The notes beneath the pieces are model-generated. The model worked only from the letters and a program-made list of their open reading frames with translations. It was not told the origin of the DNA and made no database searches. Of a stretch of DNA of 64,000 bases, positions 15,723 to 24,290 are shown one piece after another; positions within the stretch are counted from its first letter, which is position 1; the number at the start of each line of letters is the position of its first letter. A program made the translations under genes and the position numbers. The DNA lies in the NCBI RefSeq assembly GCF_042242105.1, contig NC_092019.1, positions 9,762,328-9,826,327 of the forward strand, read 5' to 3'. The stretch is from Pempheris klunzingeri (Eukaryota > Chordata > Actinopteri > Acropomatiformes > Pempheridae).

Positions 15723-18700
15723 TCACCACGGCTTCTGCTACATGCAGCAGGTGTAACTCCTTCAAACTTCACTATGCTTATCTGCCAATTTTTTGCTTTA
15801 ATTGCTCAAGCACGTATTACTCGTGGCAGAATTACACGTTGGACAAAAGCGTTAAAACAGGCGTTGATTCGATTGCTGCCCACAACATCTTCCATCCACC
15901 CAGAACAAGTGTCCCAGTGGGAGGGGGGATCGCCCCAGGGGGAGAGGAGAGAGAACCGGGATCAGAGCTAAGCTAGTCAGGCTAATACCTAAGGCTGCTT
16001 CTAGCTAATGTACGGTTGCAGGGAGATCGGCTGGATGAAAAGGGACTCAGGCTGACTGTGCAACGAAACATCAGAGACTGTTGGTGCCCACATCTTTACA
16101 CAGACCTGGCTCCATTTCAACACTCTGGATCAACCTGCTGCTCCAGACGGGCGAACTACCAGGCACCAGTAAAAACAAAGCAAAATATACTTTGTAAAAC
16201 GACAACAATAATGAATATTCGAACATTTTTACCCATCCCTACTACAAAGAGACCAGCTCCAGTTACAAATTCAGCCTGAAATCAGACATTGAGCCTGTAG
16301 ACTTGTTCTCCGCTTAATTCTCACTTCTTCCATGCAAAATGTATTCACAAAGAAGCATTTTTTTCAGTCCATCCTTTCTGATATTTTTTAGAATTGGTAA
16401 GTACAATGCTGATTCCACCCTAGCCCACACAAATCCCACTGCAGTGGCAACACCACCACATAAGCCTTTAAATCGGCCAACAACATAGACCTGCTGCCAT
16501 CTGGTTTTCTGTTTTAGAATAGCTGTTCAATCTCACATTAGCACAAGAACAGGTTTGAGAGCTTTTCAGTATAAATATTGAATGACTTGTGGACTATGCC
16601 TGAGTCCAAATTCTCTCTGACGAAAAAGTCCCCTCCTAAAATAAGGAACATGACCCGGTCAACTTTGCAATTAGGCCATTATCAGCCTCAAGACACGTTT
16701 CACCACCAATCAAATGCCTCAGACTCTAAATGGCCTCGTTTAGATAATGAATATTGCTTCAATTTCCCCATCTCCGTTCAATTAAAACTCATCAATGAGT
16801 ATGACCCTATCTCCATGCTTTTGGCCATTAAAAGGGGTGAAATTAAACGTCTCCGCATTTAGTCTTAAATATCAAAAATTAGCGGGGAAACACAAATTGT
16901 CATAAGCACAGTCAGATTGACAGGCTGGCAGCTCAACGGAAAAGCACTAAGAACTGTGATAAGAAAACTGAAACTGAAAAAGACTAATATTGTAATATAA
17001 AAGTTAAGAAGCATGGAAGTGTGTCAGTTTTCACAAAACATTAACGCAAGTCCAAAAATCCTTTTCCAGGAGATTAACAAAAATCCTTAAATGTCCCTTC
17101 CCAGTTAAACAGACAGACAGCATTCCCATGATAGACATGAATAAATATAGCAAGAGTCTGGGGTCATTCTCTCCCCTCTAAGCTCCCAAAAGTATGCCTA
17201 ATATGTAGCACACACAACTCCACAGCCAGCCACTCGGCCCACTGAATTACAGAATGGAGTATTTAAAGACAGAAAATCAACCCCTAACTGTGACACAATT
17301 TCTGAACTCCTCAGCTGATATAATGTAAGCCAGGTTAAATTAAGTGGGGTAATGGATTTCAAAGGCTTAAGATCAAATAACATTGTTTTAAACATTCAAA
17401 GTTTGTCATGCACATTATTTTAGCTAGGTTAAAAGGAAACTAGTTTGAGATTTGCTCGCTTCAGCCTGCAAATCAAATCAAGTCTGTGACACTGATTACT
17501 TGAAAGCAAACGATGAAAGTTTCAAACATATTGCTTTATAACCTCTTACATTATTTGACCACCTCAGTGTCAACATCATTCCATTAGTTATTTGTGATGG
17601 ATAGAAATAAAGCTACCTAGCATTTATTCATAATAGTAGAATGAATGAATGAAAGTGTATACATTACGCATGCAAATGTAAAAGATTCGGTAATGCACAC
17701 CTACATTTACAAACAGCAATATAATTGCGAAAGTGAACCAAACAAACAAAATTGGCGTGTTATTATACATATCAATGGTGGTGTAAGTACTCCTATTTGT
17801 GGATGTACGAATGTTTCTCACATATCTGGTAGAAAGGACAAGCCCACTAAGACAGCATTTAGAGAATGTGACAGTGACACTCTCCACTGAGAGCAATTTC
17901 AGTGAATTCTTTTCGATAACAAAGCTGTTCACATCTTGCCCATTAGACAGGAAGGAAATCACTGGAGTGTAGCATGATGTTTATATGAGCTATGGCTTCT
18001 CTGATCACAGCACAAATAAAATATGAGGCAAATTTAACAATAAATGTTTTCTTCACAAGTAGACAGTGAAATATGTTTTGCTTAGGGACGGATGCGCTCT
18101 TTGTGGAAACAAGGGGTGCAAAGTAAAGAAATATTTCAACACTTTTAAAAGCTTGTGTTTAAAAAGCAGTGTGTGTGTAGCCTTGAATTTGAATGGTCAG
18201 TGCCTATATTTTTGCCCTTATTAGACAGTGACAGTGTGAGCACACAGAGGAAACATGGGATAGAGAAAAGAATATGATATGCAACAATGGTCCCTGGCCA
18301 GGTTGTAACTAGGGATGTTGCAGATATATGGTATTTGTTTCCTCCACCATTTTAGGGACAAGCAGATACTCTGCATGTGTGACTGTGTGTTTGTATCTGT
18401 GTGTGTGTGTGTGTGTGTGTGTCTGTGTTTAACAGTACCATGGGCACGCAGCAGCGCCTCTGCAGTGAAGAGAGGGGCCTGCAGCATGTCGGCTGTCTCC
18501 ACTATCAGCATGTCCTTCAGCCTCCGTAGATCCTGAGGCCGTAGGCCCTCATACAGCTAGAGAGGAAGGGCAGAGGAGGGGAAAGGACGGAAACAAGAGA
18601 AGAACAAACGAGGATAGGATAAGGACATCAGGAGAATAAGAGAGGAATGATGGAAAGTAAGGAGGCAAAAGAATAGGGCGGGTCGGCAGAAAAAAGTAAT

Positions 18701-21700
18701 GAAAGAGCAGAAAGAGCGATGGAGAGAGAGGGAAGGGAAGGCAAGGAATTAGGTTGGGAGCAGAAAAAAGATTGGGCAAAGGGGAGGAGAATAGAAGTAT
18801 TAAATCAAATACAGACGATTGCTGACGCATGACTAAGTCAGACCCAGTGAGCTAACAGACTGATGATGATAGGAGTCACATGCCTTATGGCAGACTACTT
18901 TGTCTGACTACTTACTATGGGTGTTTGTTTGTGTCTAAGCAAAGCATCTGCAATGTGAGGTGGGGGGCCGGCCAGAATCCCAGCTAAATTTTAAACACAG
19001 CACAGCAGACACACAGTGCCTAATTCCGAGAGGAAACGACAGACCTACAAAAACTCTAGTGGCTCTATAAGCTTCAGTTTTCGGAAGATGTACATTTTCT
19101 GTTCATTACTTTCATAATATAAAGCATGTGTTTTATCATTTAAAATTACTGAAGAGAAAGTGTTATAATACACCCCTGTGTGGGTTTGGCCAGGTTAAGG
19201 TATCTAGGGCAGCCTTCCAAGAGTTTTACAGCAGTAACAATTACAAAAACTAGAAATGGCTTCATTGAATTTCTCAACAGCTCGGTAGAGACTATACAGG
19301 CGTTATTAGTTATGCTGTAGATGACACCAGTTGAGGGTGACAAACTGGAAACTGTACACCCTCTGCCTCTTGGTATGTTATTCTGTACCTCTCTTCGGTC
19401 GAGGGCTGCGTACTCTGCCTCTATACCCTCTGCCTCAGGGGCAAGAGAGAAGACCATCTGCGACTCCAGGCACAGGGCCAACTCCTTGTGGTGCTGCTTC
19501 TCTGCACAGTCACATGGAGTCTCGCGGTTTTCGTTCTCTGCAAACAGGTCCGCGTCTCTCTGCACCAGGAGCTGAGCAAGTGAAGAGGAAAATTTGGCTT
19601 TGAATAAAGGGGTACACACTATATGCAGGGACATGTACTAAAGCTCGGTGGCTTATGTATGTAGTTTGAAAATTCCTTAAATTACAAGACCAAGAATTCT
19701 GTGATAGTAGTTGAGGGAAAGGCCAATTATTTCTATATAATACTGTGACCATGACTATTACTATTATTACAATTTCTCGGGTTCAGGACCCTTAAGTGGA
19801 TTGCACAGGTGCTTCTTAACATGAACTTTTGCTTTTTCAATTTTAGAGATGCGGAATTTCTTACTTAGTAGCATCAGAGAGCTATTGTGGTGCTTCTGAG
19901 CAAAAAAACAAAAATGTTTCCACAATGGCGATGGCTGAGCCACTTAAGAGAAAATTGAATAAATTGTTCTCTCAAGTATGAATATGTAATTCCGATTGAT
20001 TCTTGCTACATTTTCCTGCACCAGAGCTTCAACATTTGGTTTTGCGTATGGTGCAAATTGCACTTTGTTATATTTCCCACTGTAGAGCTTTCGGGGAGAA
20101 AAAAAAAACCACACACACAGTGCATAGCAATTTGATTATCTGCAGTTAGTTGTGAAGATATAGTTGAATCCATTTGATGGTTGTGGTTGTTAATATTGTA
20201 AACTAAATCCTTCATCATGGGGATTACACAGCTAAGTTTAACACAAAATCCATTCTGTGCAAAATTAAACTTAGGTCTGTTTTTGCAAAGACACACTGAT
20301 AGTTTATCTATGTGACTTTTGTACATGGTGCATCCTGCTCCAGGGATTAATAAAGATTTTCTGTGTTGCAAGGAATCTTCCCGAACCTCAAAAGGGAGTA
20401 GTTTGATCAAACTTAAGATAATGGATGTGATCAAGCAAATTATTGTCCCTTGCCCAGGATCATCACAGGATCTAATACAAGGCCATACACCAGCCCGTAT
20501 TCTACAGATATTCATATTACAAAAGAGCACATATTGAATCATTTCTTTTAACATCAGCGTTACTCTGCCCTCTTTTATCTTCCTTCCACTAAAACTGCTC
20601 CTCAGTCAGGTTTCTCACTTTCCATCAGTGGAGCCTTTGATCTGTACCTGAAAAGTCACACTTGAGAATATTTTACATAATCCCAGACTGAAAAATATCC
20701 ACAGGATTTTCGAATCTCACCTCAACACAAGTCTTCATGCCTGAGGCAGCGGCGTAGTGCAGGCAGGTGCTTTTCTTGTTGTCGGTGCCATTGATGTCAG
20801 CAGTCTCATACTCTCCGTGGTCCAGCTTTGCTCCTGTCCATGTAAGGATGATCTGTAGACATTCTGCCCGACGCTGTTTGTCTTCATATGGCCGTGAGAT
20901 CCGGGGTTGCAGCGCCCCCTCTGAGGTCAAGATCTGGGGCCCCATGCAGAGCAGGTGCAGAGATGTCTCATTGTGCACATTACGCTTGTTTGGATTCCCA
21001 TCTTTGCTTAGTAGAAAAGACCTAAAAGAATAAAACAGGGACAGGAAAAACACTTGATTTAAAGTTTCGCTCACTGGCCTACAAATGGCTTTGCATGCTA
21101 ATATCAGCAGCAAGCTTACTCTTTTCTGTTACTAACTTTTCATTTCAACTTTTGGTAATGGTAATCACATATTTCTGTTATGCTGTAATAAACTCTAAAT
21201 GACAGCCTCAAGTCTTCTTGGAATGGTCCAGAAGTGCTTTATTGGGTTCAGGTCCAGACTCTAGCTATGTTACTCCAGGACTTGCCCCCCGAAGCCACTC
21301 CTGTGTTATTCTCTTGACAGAACACATCAAGTCGTTGTCTTGTTGAAATGTAAACCCTTGCTTCAGCCTGAGATCTTAAGCACTCTGGAAAAGGTTTTCA
21401 CTCCTGACTAGTCTTCTAATCCCTGTTGCAGAAAAAAATCCCCATAGCATGATACTGCCACTGTTTGTCTGTAGGGATGGTATTAATGAGGTGATGCTCA
21501 GCGCCTGGTGTTCTCCATATATGCCATTAGGAACTGTGGCCAAATAGTTAAATCTTCGTTTCATCAAGCCAAAGGATTTTGCTTCTTGTGGTCTGTGAGT
21601 CATTCAGGTGCCTTTTGGCAAACTCCCAGCAGGCCATTGTCTGACTTTAAGTGAGGAATGGCTTTCTTGTGGCAAAAGCCTGCAGGTCTACACACAAATC

Positions 21701-22898
21701 CCTCAACTGTCATCTGTGAGACCTGATATATAGACAGGTGTGCGCCTTTCCTAATTAAGCCCACTGAATTCAGTTGGGCACAGGTGGACTCCAGTCAGGT
21801 TGTAAAAGCATCTCAAGGATCACTGATAGAAGTGAGCACCAGAGCTCACTGCGGGTGTCAAAACAGAAGGTCTCAGTGGATATTTACATCTTTAATTTCA
21901 ATAAATCACAAATTACCTACAAATCACAAATTAAAACCTATTCTTGCTTTGTCATTGTGGTGTATTGTGTATAGACTGATGAGAAAAAAATAACTTAATC
22001 AATTTTAAGATGAATCTGTAACATAACAAAATACAGAATTACACAGTAATGCACATTGTAAATTATTAAGCAAATCAGCAGTCTCAGAATTTTCTAGCCA
22101 TAAATTTGGCTTCTACTTGACTTCGACGATACCTGCTGACATTTTATACCCCCATAAGCATTTTTCTAACTACAGTAAGAATGCAAAATTGAGCAAGCAT
22201 CCAATTAAGGGAGAAATGATATGGCCTCAGATGTGTAAAGACTAACACATGCAAGGTTGGTAGCTTGTGGGATGGGAAGCTCTTGGAGCCCCATCCTATT
22301 CTATCCCAGCATGTTGCATTCCTGAGAGGAGCTAACAGATGGCTATGTGGAGAGACAGATGGGACAGAGACATATAGCGACAAAACATGAAACATTTTCT
22401 CTTACGATGCAGCAATACAGTACTAGATGGGACCATTTGATCAGCAACAGAAAGAGGAGTGCTCAGAGGACAAATCTGAGTGGGTGTCACATAAGAAATG
22501 CAAATAATAATTTAATTAATCAATACATTGTAGCATATCAAAAAGCTAGAGCACAACAAATGAGTCACTCATCTATCAACCTTTAGATGTCCATTTTCCT
22601 CTCTCAGACAGCAGCCCGTCCGATACATAAATATGTGACTCTGAATGAGTCCATTATGTCTGCTTGCTTGCTTGCTTGCTTGTTTGATTTTGTCTGGGCT
22701 ATATCCTAACCTGAGTAAGCGTGTCATGGCGTGCCGGGCAGCATAGTGCAGTGGAGTGTTGTGCTGGTAGGACTCTCCATATGTAGAGTTGGGATCCAGA
22801 GCCTCCTTGAACTGCGGGTTGCTCTCATATAGCTGGCAGGCCAGCATCTCATCCCCGTTGATGAGAGCCTTACGGAACTTGGTCGCTGTGTTCCCCAT
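1568..22898 (-). CDS. ankib1: ankyrin repeat and IBR domain E3 ubiquitin ligase ANKIB1 (3'-partial, 16 coding exons)
   Basis: This gene encodes an RBR-type E3 ubiquitin ligase, which takes ubiquitin from an E2 onto a RING2 cysteine before passing it to substrate. Exons in transcript order: 22711-22898, 20721-21021, 19389-19571, 18439-18556, 15170-15378, 12927-13015, 12678-12822, 11245-11411, 9608-9696, 8654-8784, 5446-5580, 3958-4044, 3502-3568, 2469-2614, 1800-1978, 1568-1619. They total 2286 bp (762 codons) with all phases matching. Human ANKIB1 has roughly 1090 residues, so about 70% is present; the UIM-containing C-terminus is off the left edge. The layout is an N-terminal MGNTAT (possible N-myristoylation), ankyrin-type repeats (about 45-200), RING1 from C334, the IBR, RING2 around 520-550 with the likely catalytic C533, then helical Ariadne-like sequence. 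Teleosts may carry a and b copies; which one this is cannot be decided here. Confidence 0.95.
1800..1978 (-). CDS. ankib1: ankib1 coding exon 15
   Basis: This 179-bp exon starts [14 protein letters not shown], runs through [16 protein letters not shown] and ends near SPEAPRR. It belongs to the conserved helical region after RING2. Acceptor cctcag/acgg, donor CGCAG/GTAACA. Confidence 0.94.
2469..2614 (-). CDS. ankib1: ankib1 coding exon 14
   Basis: This 146-bp exon encodes [19 protein letters not shown] and [20 protein letters not shown], part of the Ariadne-like region. The exon spans the cccag/ggga acceptor and a CAG/GTTTCA donor. The intron to exon 13 (2615-3501) holds only short unremarkable open frames. 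Confidence 0.94.
3502..3568 (-). CDS. ankib1: ankib1 coding exon 13
   Basis: This 67-bp exon encodes [20 protein letters not shown], a charged helix that continues from exon 12. Donor GGAA/GTGAGT, acceptor caatag/ctgg. It is too short to stand out as an open frame and was found through the expected protein sequence. Confidence 0.93.
3958..4044 (-). CDS. ankib1: ankib1 coding exon 12
   Basis: This 87-bp phase 0/0 exon encodes [14 protein letters not shown], then [15 protein letters not shown], a highly conserved segment just after the RBR module. Acceptor ttgcag/gcag, donor CAG/GTAAAC. Confidence 0.94.
4045..5445 (-). other. ankib1: ankib1 intron 11
   Basis: This is intronic sequence between exons 11 and 12. 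It contains a LINE-like 3' tail (4530-4635, listed separately) on the plus strand. The remainder is AT-rich with no recognised gene, RNA gene or other ordered structure. Confidence 0.75.
4530..4635 (+). repeat. non-LTR retrotransposon 3' tail with (TTGAA)n
   Basis: The block reads 'gaactttgtaaagcac', then 'gggctatacaaataaaa', and then (TTGAA)n at about 4599-4629. In fish genomes this combination is typical of the 3' ends of L2-like LINEs and their SINE partners. Only the tail is present, as expected for a heavily 5'-truncated insertion. The family name is from memory and was not searched. Confidence 0.7.
5446..5580 (-). CDS. ankib1: ankib1 coding exon 11 (second half of RING2)
   Basis: This 135-bp phase 0/0 exon begins [13 protein letters not shown], the second half of RING2 with its zinc-binding cysteines, and continues [18 protein letters not shown] into [11 protein letters not shown]. 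Donor GAG/GTAAAC, acceptor ctttag/tgta. Confidence 0.95.
5581..8653 (-). other. ankib1: ankib1 intron 10
   Basis: This 3.1-kb intron has several short open frames on both strands (for example at 6077-6445), none with recognisable protein similarity. A worn interspersed repeat lies at about 7715-7800, an octamer ATTTGCAT at 7836-7843, and short A- and G-runs near 8110-8128. No RNA gene was recognised. Confidence 0.7.
7715..7800 (+). repeat. possible worn fish interspersed repeat
   Basis: The text 'aaaccatggtctag' followed by 'aaaagttcagggggtcac' and 'gtccaccctgtaaggacgatgaat' resembles a high-copy teleost repeat remembered as containing 'catggtggcgctagagg' and 'gtcaggggatcac'. Divergence is high, and no ends or target-site duplications could be defined. 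Confidence 0.35.
8654..8784 (-). CDS. ankib1: ankib1 coding exon 10 (first half of RING2, catalytic cysteine)
   Basis: This 131-bp exon encodes [20 protein letters not shown], then [21 protein letters not shown]. The cysteine of EGCNHM (C533, codon at 8675-8677) lines up with the RBR catalytic cysteine, for example in the GGCNHM motif of ARIH1, and is intact. Donor AAG/GTAAGT, acceptor ttgaag/tgg. Confidence 0.95.
8785..9607 (-). other. ankib1: ankib1 intron 9 with AT-rich conserved-looking block
   Basis: No gene was seen. At about 9156-9306 there is a low-complexity-free AT-rich block containing several TAATTA/ATTA homeodomain cores ('tttaattaataa', 'ttttaattgg', 'gtaattac'). It has the look of a conserved non-coding element, but conservation cannot be tested here. 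Confidence 0.4.
9608..9696 (-). CDS. ankib1: ankib1 coding exon 9 (end of IBR)
   Basis: This 89-bp exon completes the IBR with [15 protein letters not shown] and continues [14 protein letters not shown]. The cysteine/histidine spacing matches vertebrate ANKIB1. Acceptor ttccag/ggag; donor AAT/GTGAGG, splitting a leucine codon with exon 10. Confidence 0.94.
9697..11244 (-). other. ankib1: ankib1 intron 8
   Basis: This 1.5-kb intron has no recognised gene. Open frames near 9945-10288 lack any family signature. A possible transposon remnant is at about 10985-11045. No clear simple repeat longer than about 20 bp was seen. Confidence 0.65.
10985..11045 (+). repeat. possible interspersed repeat remnant
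   Basis: The phrase 'ggcccccaggacaaggattg' followed by 'ggaaacactggtcta' resembles the end of a dispersed fish repeat in which 'ccccaggaccagg.ttg.gaa.cactg.tcta' recurs. It is short and without defined ends, so the assignment is weak. Confidence 0.35.
11245..11411 (-). CDS. ankib1: ankib1 coding exon 8 (IBR)
   Basis: This 167-bp exon encodes [21 protein letters not shown], then a Ser/Thr/Pro-rich loop, then [19 protein letters not shown]. It supplies most of the in-between-RING zinc ligands. Acceptor gatcag/gcat, donor CTGCTG/GTCAGT. Confidence 0.95.
11412..12677 (-). other. ankib1: ankib1 intron 7 with a dispersed repeat
   Basis: The left half (11412-12000) holds no recognisable structure. 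The right half contains a dispersed fish repeat (12010-12375, listed separately). No gene is supported on either strand. Confidence 0.7.
12010..12375 (+). repeat. dispersed fish repeat ('tagcacttttcaaaa' type)
   Basis: The order of phrases is that of a very common teleost repeat: 'tttatagcacttttcaaaa', 'ttacaaagtgcttcacag', a long A-rich body with 'acaattaaaatacaa'-like text, 'gattcagctgacctgatagg', and 'cctgggccgagggactgat'. A poly-G run (12281-12293) interrupts it. It is non-coding, SINE- or MITE-like and diverged; its class is uncertain. Confidence 0.65.
12678..12822 (-). CDS. ankib1: ankib1 coding exon 7 (RING1 end to IBR linker)
   Basis: This 145-bp exon encodes [20 protein letters not shown], then [18 protein letters not shown] and [10 protein letters not shown]. 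The CPAFDC cysteines finish RING1. Acceptor ccccag/gttt, donor AAG/GTAACG. Confidence 0.95.
12927..13015 (-). CDS. ankib1: ankib1 coding exon 6 (RING1)
   Basis: This 89-bp exon encodes [20 protein letters not shown], then HEFCRACWE: the first RING finger with its C-x2-C, C-x-H and C-x2-C ligands, starting at residue 334. Acceptor atcacag/tgtg, donor GAAGG/GTAAGT. Confidence 0.95.
13016..15169 (-). other. ankib1: ankib1 intron 5
   Basis: This 2.2-kb AT-rich intron was read on both strands. Short open frames are scattered through it, none with family similarity. No transposon ends, RNA gene or long simple repeat was recognised. Confidence 0.65.
15170..15378 (-). CDS. ankib1: ankib1 coding exon 5
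   Basis: This 209-bp exon encodes [20 protein letters not shown], then [20 protein letters not shown] and [20 protein letters not shown]. It is the conserved linker before RING1, rich in Ser/Pro/Thr and probably disordered. Acceptor catcag/attg, donor CTG/GTGAGA. Confidence 0.95.
15697..15722. repeat. (CA)n microsatellite
   Basis: A near-perfect dinucleotide tract of about 13 units in ankib1 intron 4. It makes a short spurious HTHTHT-type reading frame on the plus strand. Confidence 0.95.
18399..18422. repeat. (GT)n microsatellite next to ankib1 exon 4 donor
   Basis: The tract reads (CA)n on the transcribed strand and begins about 16 nt downstream of the exon 4 donor. CA-rich RNA near 5' splice sites is a known hnRNP L binding context. 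Confidence 0.93.
18439..18556 (-). CDS. ankib1: ankib1 coding exon 4
   Basis: This 118-bp exon encodes [20 protein letters not shown], then [19 protein letters not shown]. It joins the ankyrin region to the linker. Acceptor ctctag/ctgt, donor CATG/GTACTG. Confidence 0.95.
18557..19388 (-). other. ankib1: ankib1 intron 3
   Basis: The stretch 18557-18800 is strongly purine-rich on the plus strand (gaga/aagg runs). On the transcribed strand this is a pyrimidine tract of more than 200 nt upstream of... the following exon direction is leftward, so it leads into exon 4's acceptor. The rest has no recognised structure. Confidence 0.65.
19389..19571 (-). CDS. ankib1: ankib1 coding exon 3 (ankyrin region)
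   Basis: This 183-bp phase 0/0 exon encodes [40 protein letters not shown] and [16 protein letters not shown]. Acceptor gctcag/ctcc, donor GAG/GTACAG. The open frames on the opposite strand here are shadows of this exon. Confidence 0.96.
19572..20720 (-). other. ankib1: ankib1 intron 2
   Basis: This 1.1-kb intron has a long minus-strand open frame (20006-20554) with no family signature and no matching splice sites. No repeat or RNA gene was recognised. Confidence 0.65.
20721..21021 (-). CDS. ankib1: ankib1 coding exon 2 (ankyrin repeats)
   Basis: This 301-bp exon encodes [40 protein letters not shown], and the repeat core [20 protein letters not shown]. Acceptor cttttag/gtct, donor GAG/GTGAGA. 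Confidence 0.96.
21190..21860 (-). mobile_element. degenerate dispersed DNA-transposon-like element
   Basis: The block matches a dispersed teleost repeat by its order of phrases on the plus strand: 'gcatgatactgccactg', 'tgccttttggcaaactcc', 'gacaggtgtgcgcctttcc', 'caggtggactccagtcag' and 'gcatctcaaggatcactgat'. On the minus strand a fragment reads [19 protein letters not shown], which resembles the W-G-C-F-S region of Tc1-like transposases. The frame is broken and no terminal inverted repeats were defined. The Tc1 link is tentative; the element may be a non-autonomous relative. Confidence 0.55.
22661..22684. repeat. (TGCT)n microsatellite
   Basis: A perfect run of six TGCT units. On the transcribed strand it is (AGCA)n starting about 27 nt downstream of the ankib1 coding exon 1 donor. 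Confidence 0.95.
22711..22898 (-). CDS. ankib1: ankib1 coding exon 1 with start codon
   Basis: This exon begins [20 protein letters not shown], matching the vertebrate ANKIB1 N-terminus at the first residue, so the start at 22898 is well supported. It continues through [20 protein letters not shown]. Donor CTCAG/GTTAGG. The exon probably extends upstream as 5' UTR to 22995, where a ctttag acceptor lies, as in genes with a non-coding first exon. Confidence 0.96.
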
Positions 22899-22995
22899 CT
22901 CTTCCCCTACCGTAGGATCAAGCTCTGACTGTCACAGCAGCCTCTTTAGTCGTCTTCAACCTGCTCAAGTCCAGTAGGCCAGCATACTGAATGTC
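22899..22995 (-). other. ankib1: ankib1 5' UTR part of the start-codon exon
   Basis: An acceptor (cctttag/gaca) lies immediately upstream of 22995. The sequence from there to the ATG holds an in-frame stop, which supports the ATG at 22898 as the initiator and this segment as untranslated leader. Confidence 0.6.
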
Positions 22996-23925
22996 CTAAA
23001 GGAAAGAAGAAAAACAAGAGTTAAATTCCGTTATGGCTGTGTCCAAAAAGTCCAAAAACACCTGGCTAACTAAAAAATTGTGTCATTAAAAATGTCAAGA
23101 CAATTCTCTTAATGAGACAAACGTATTTTCACCACTGTTTCAAGAAAAGCAGCCTTAAGCAGTCTTAAGCAGAGTATTAATCGCTTCCACTCCTTCTAAA
23201 TCACAAGGTCGAGAGTTGCATCTCTGAGGTTGCTCAGGCTGCTCTGCCACAAGCCCCTGTGTCAGCATCGCCACTGCACTGTAAACCACCTCCCTGTGTG
23301 TCTCTTTTTATTTTTTGTTTTGAATAACTAAATATGGTGCCAACTAAGCTCAAACAGAGAGAAGGACAAGACTTCCTGTGGCATCACCAGGAGCTTCCGC
23401 CTCTTCATGCCAATGCTGCCCATCCCACTGAGGCCACGAGTCATTGTGAAGCAAGAAGTCCTTAACTCCAGAGCAACATGCAGCGAGTCAGCATTTCAGT
23501 ACCACCAGAGCACCATATGGTCACGACTGTTTGGGCAATGTGATGCATTTATGTATTTTTGGTCTGCTACAGCAGAATCAACAGAAAAAAACATAATCGC
23601 CTTCAGCACAATATATTCTACTTCATGAGACTAAAAATCATTCATACTGAATTTTCCCTCATTATGGAAATGCTTCTGGCCAATAATACATTGGTTTAGG
23701 CACCTTATGCACACAATAGGGGGAAAAATACTTGTTAACTTATGAAGATTTGGGCATTTGGAAGGTTTTCAGCAAGTATGACAAAAGAAATGGTAAGCGA
23801 ATTTTGACATACGATTTGCCCGACGATTGACTATTCTACACAATTCATGTAAACGGAGTCAAAAATGTGGATGGATCAAACTCACTTGTCTGATCTTTTC
23901 AGCAATCTAAAATTACGTAAGCGAC

Positions 23926-23930
<5 letters not shown>

Positions 23931-23990
<60 letters not shown>
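23931..23990. repeat. (GT)n microsatellite
   Basis: About 30 uninterrupted GT units, the longest pure dinucleotide tract in the window, in the ankib1 5' intron. The CVCVCV reading frame across it is an artefact. Confidence 0.97.
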
Positions 23991-23991
<1 letters not shown>

Positions 23992-24167
23992 ATATAGCAG
24001 GAAAAGATATTGCTCACTCCGATTAAGGGAATTTAGCATCATTCTACATTATTTACTCTACATCATACTTTGTTTTTTATTCTACAAACATTACACATAT
24101 ATACACATGTGGACAGTGAGGGTTGTGACCTCAGTTATTTAAAGCTACCAAATCAACACGCATACAC

Positions 24168-24290
24168 TCAAGTTGCCAGTTTATTGGGACACCTGGCTGA
24201 AACTAATGCAGTCTAATACAACAGCCCTGCAAAAAAATCCTACCTTCATGAAGGCTATAATGTTACAGTAAAGTACAAAAGCAGATACAT
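24168..24290 (+). repeat. dispersed fish repeat fragment
   Basis: The text 'gttgccagtttattgggaca', 'aactaatgcagtctaataca', 'cctaccttcatgaaggctat' closely follows a high-copy teleost repeat known to me by the phrase 'gccagtttattaggtacacct'. Non-coding fragment; class not determined. Confidence 0.6.

Larger units (their letters stand above)
15379..18438 (-). other. ankib1: ankib1 intron 4
   Basis: This 3-kb intron contains a (CA)n tract at about 15697-15722, an AT-rich block without low complexity at 16652-16860 that resembles a conserved non-coding element, an octamer at 17670-17677, and a (GT)n tract at 18399-18422 just inside the exon 4 donor. No gene was recognised. Confidence 0.65.
21022..22710 (-). 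other. ankib1: ankib1 intron 1 (first intron within the CDS)
   Basis: This intron holds a DNA-transposon-like repeat (21190-21860) and a (TGCT)n tract (22661-22684) close to the exon 1 donor. The remainder (about 21870-22650) is unremarkable. Confidence 0.7.

Noticed and set aside
19321..19603. Plus-strand frames opposite ankib1 exon 3
   Set aside because: They are antisense readings of a conserved exon.
20006..20554. 182-codon minus-strand frame in ankib1 intron 2
   Set aside because: The flanking exons 2 and 3 join in phase without it, and the protein has no family signature.
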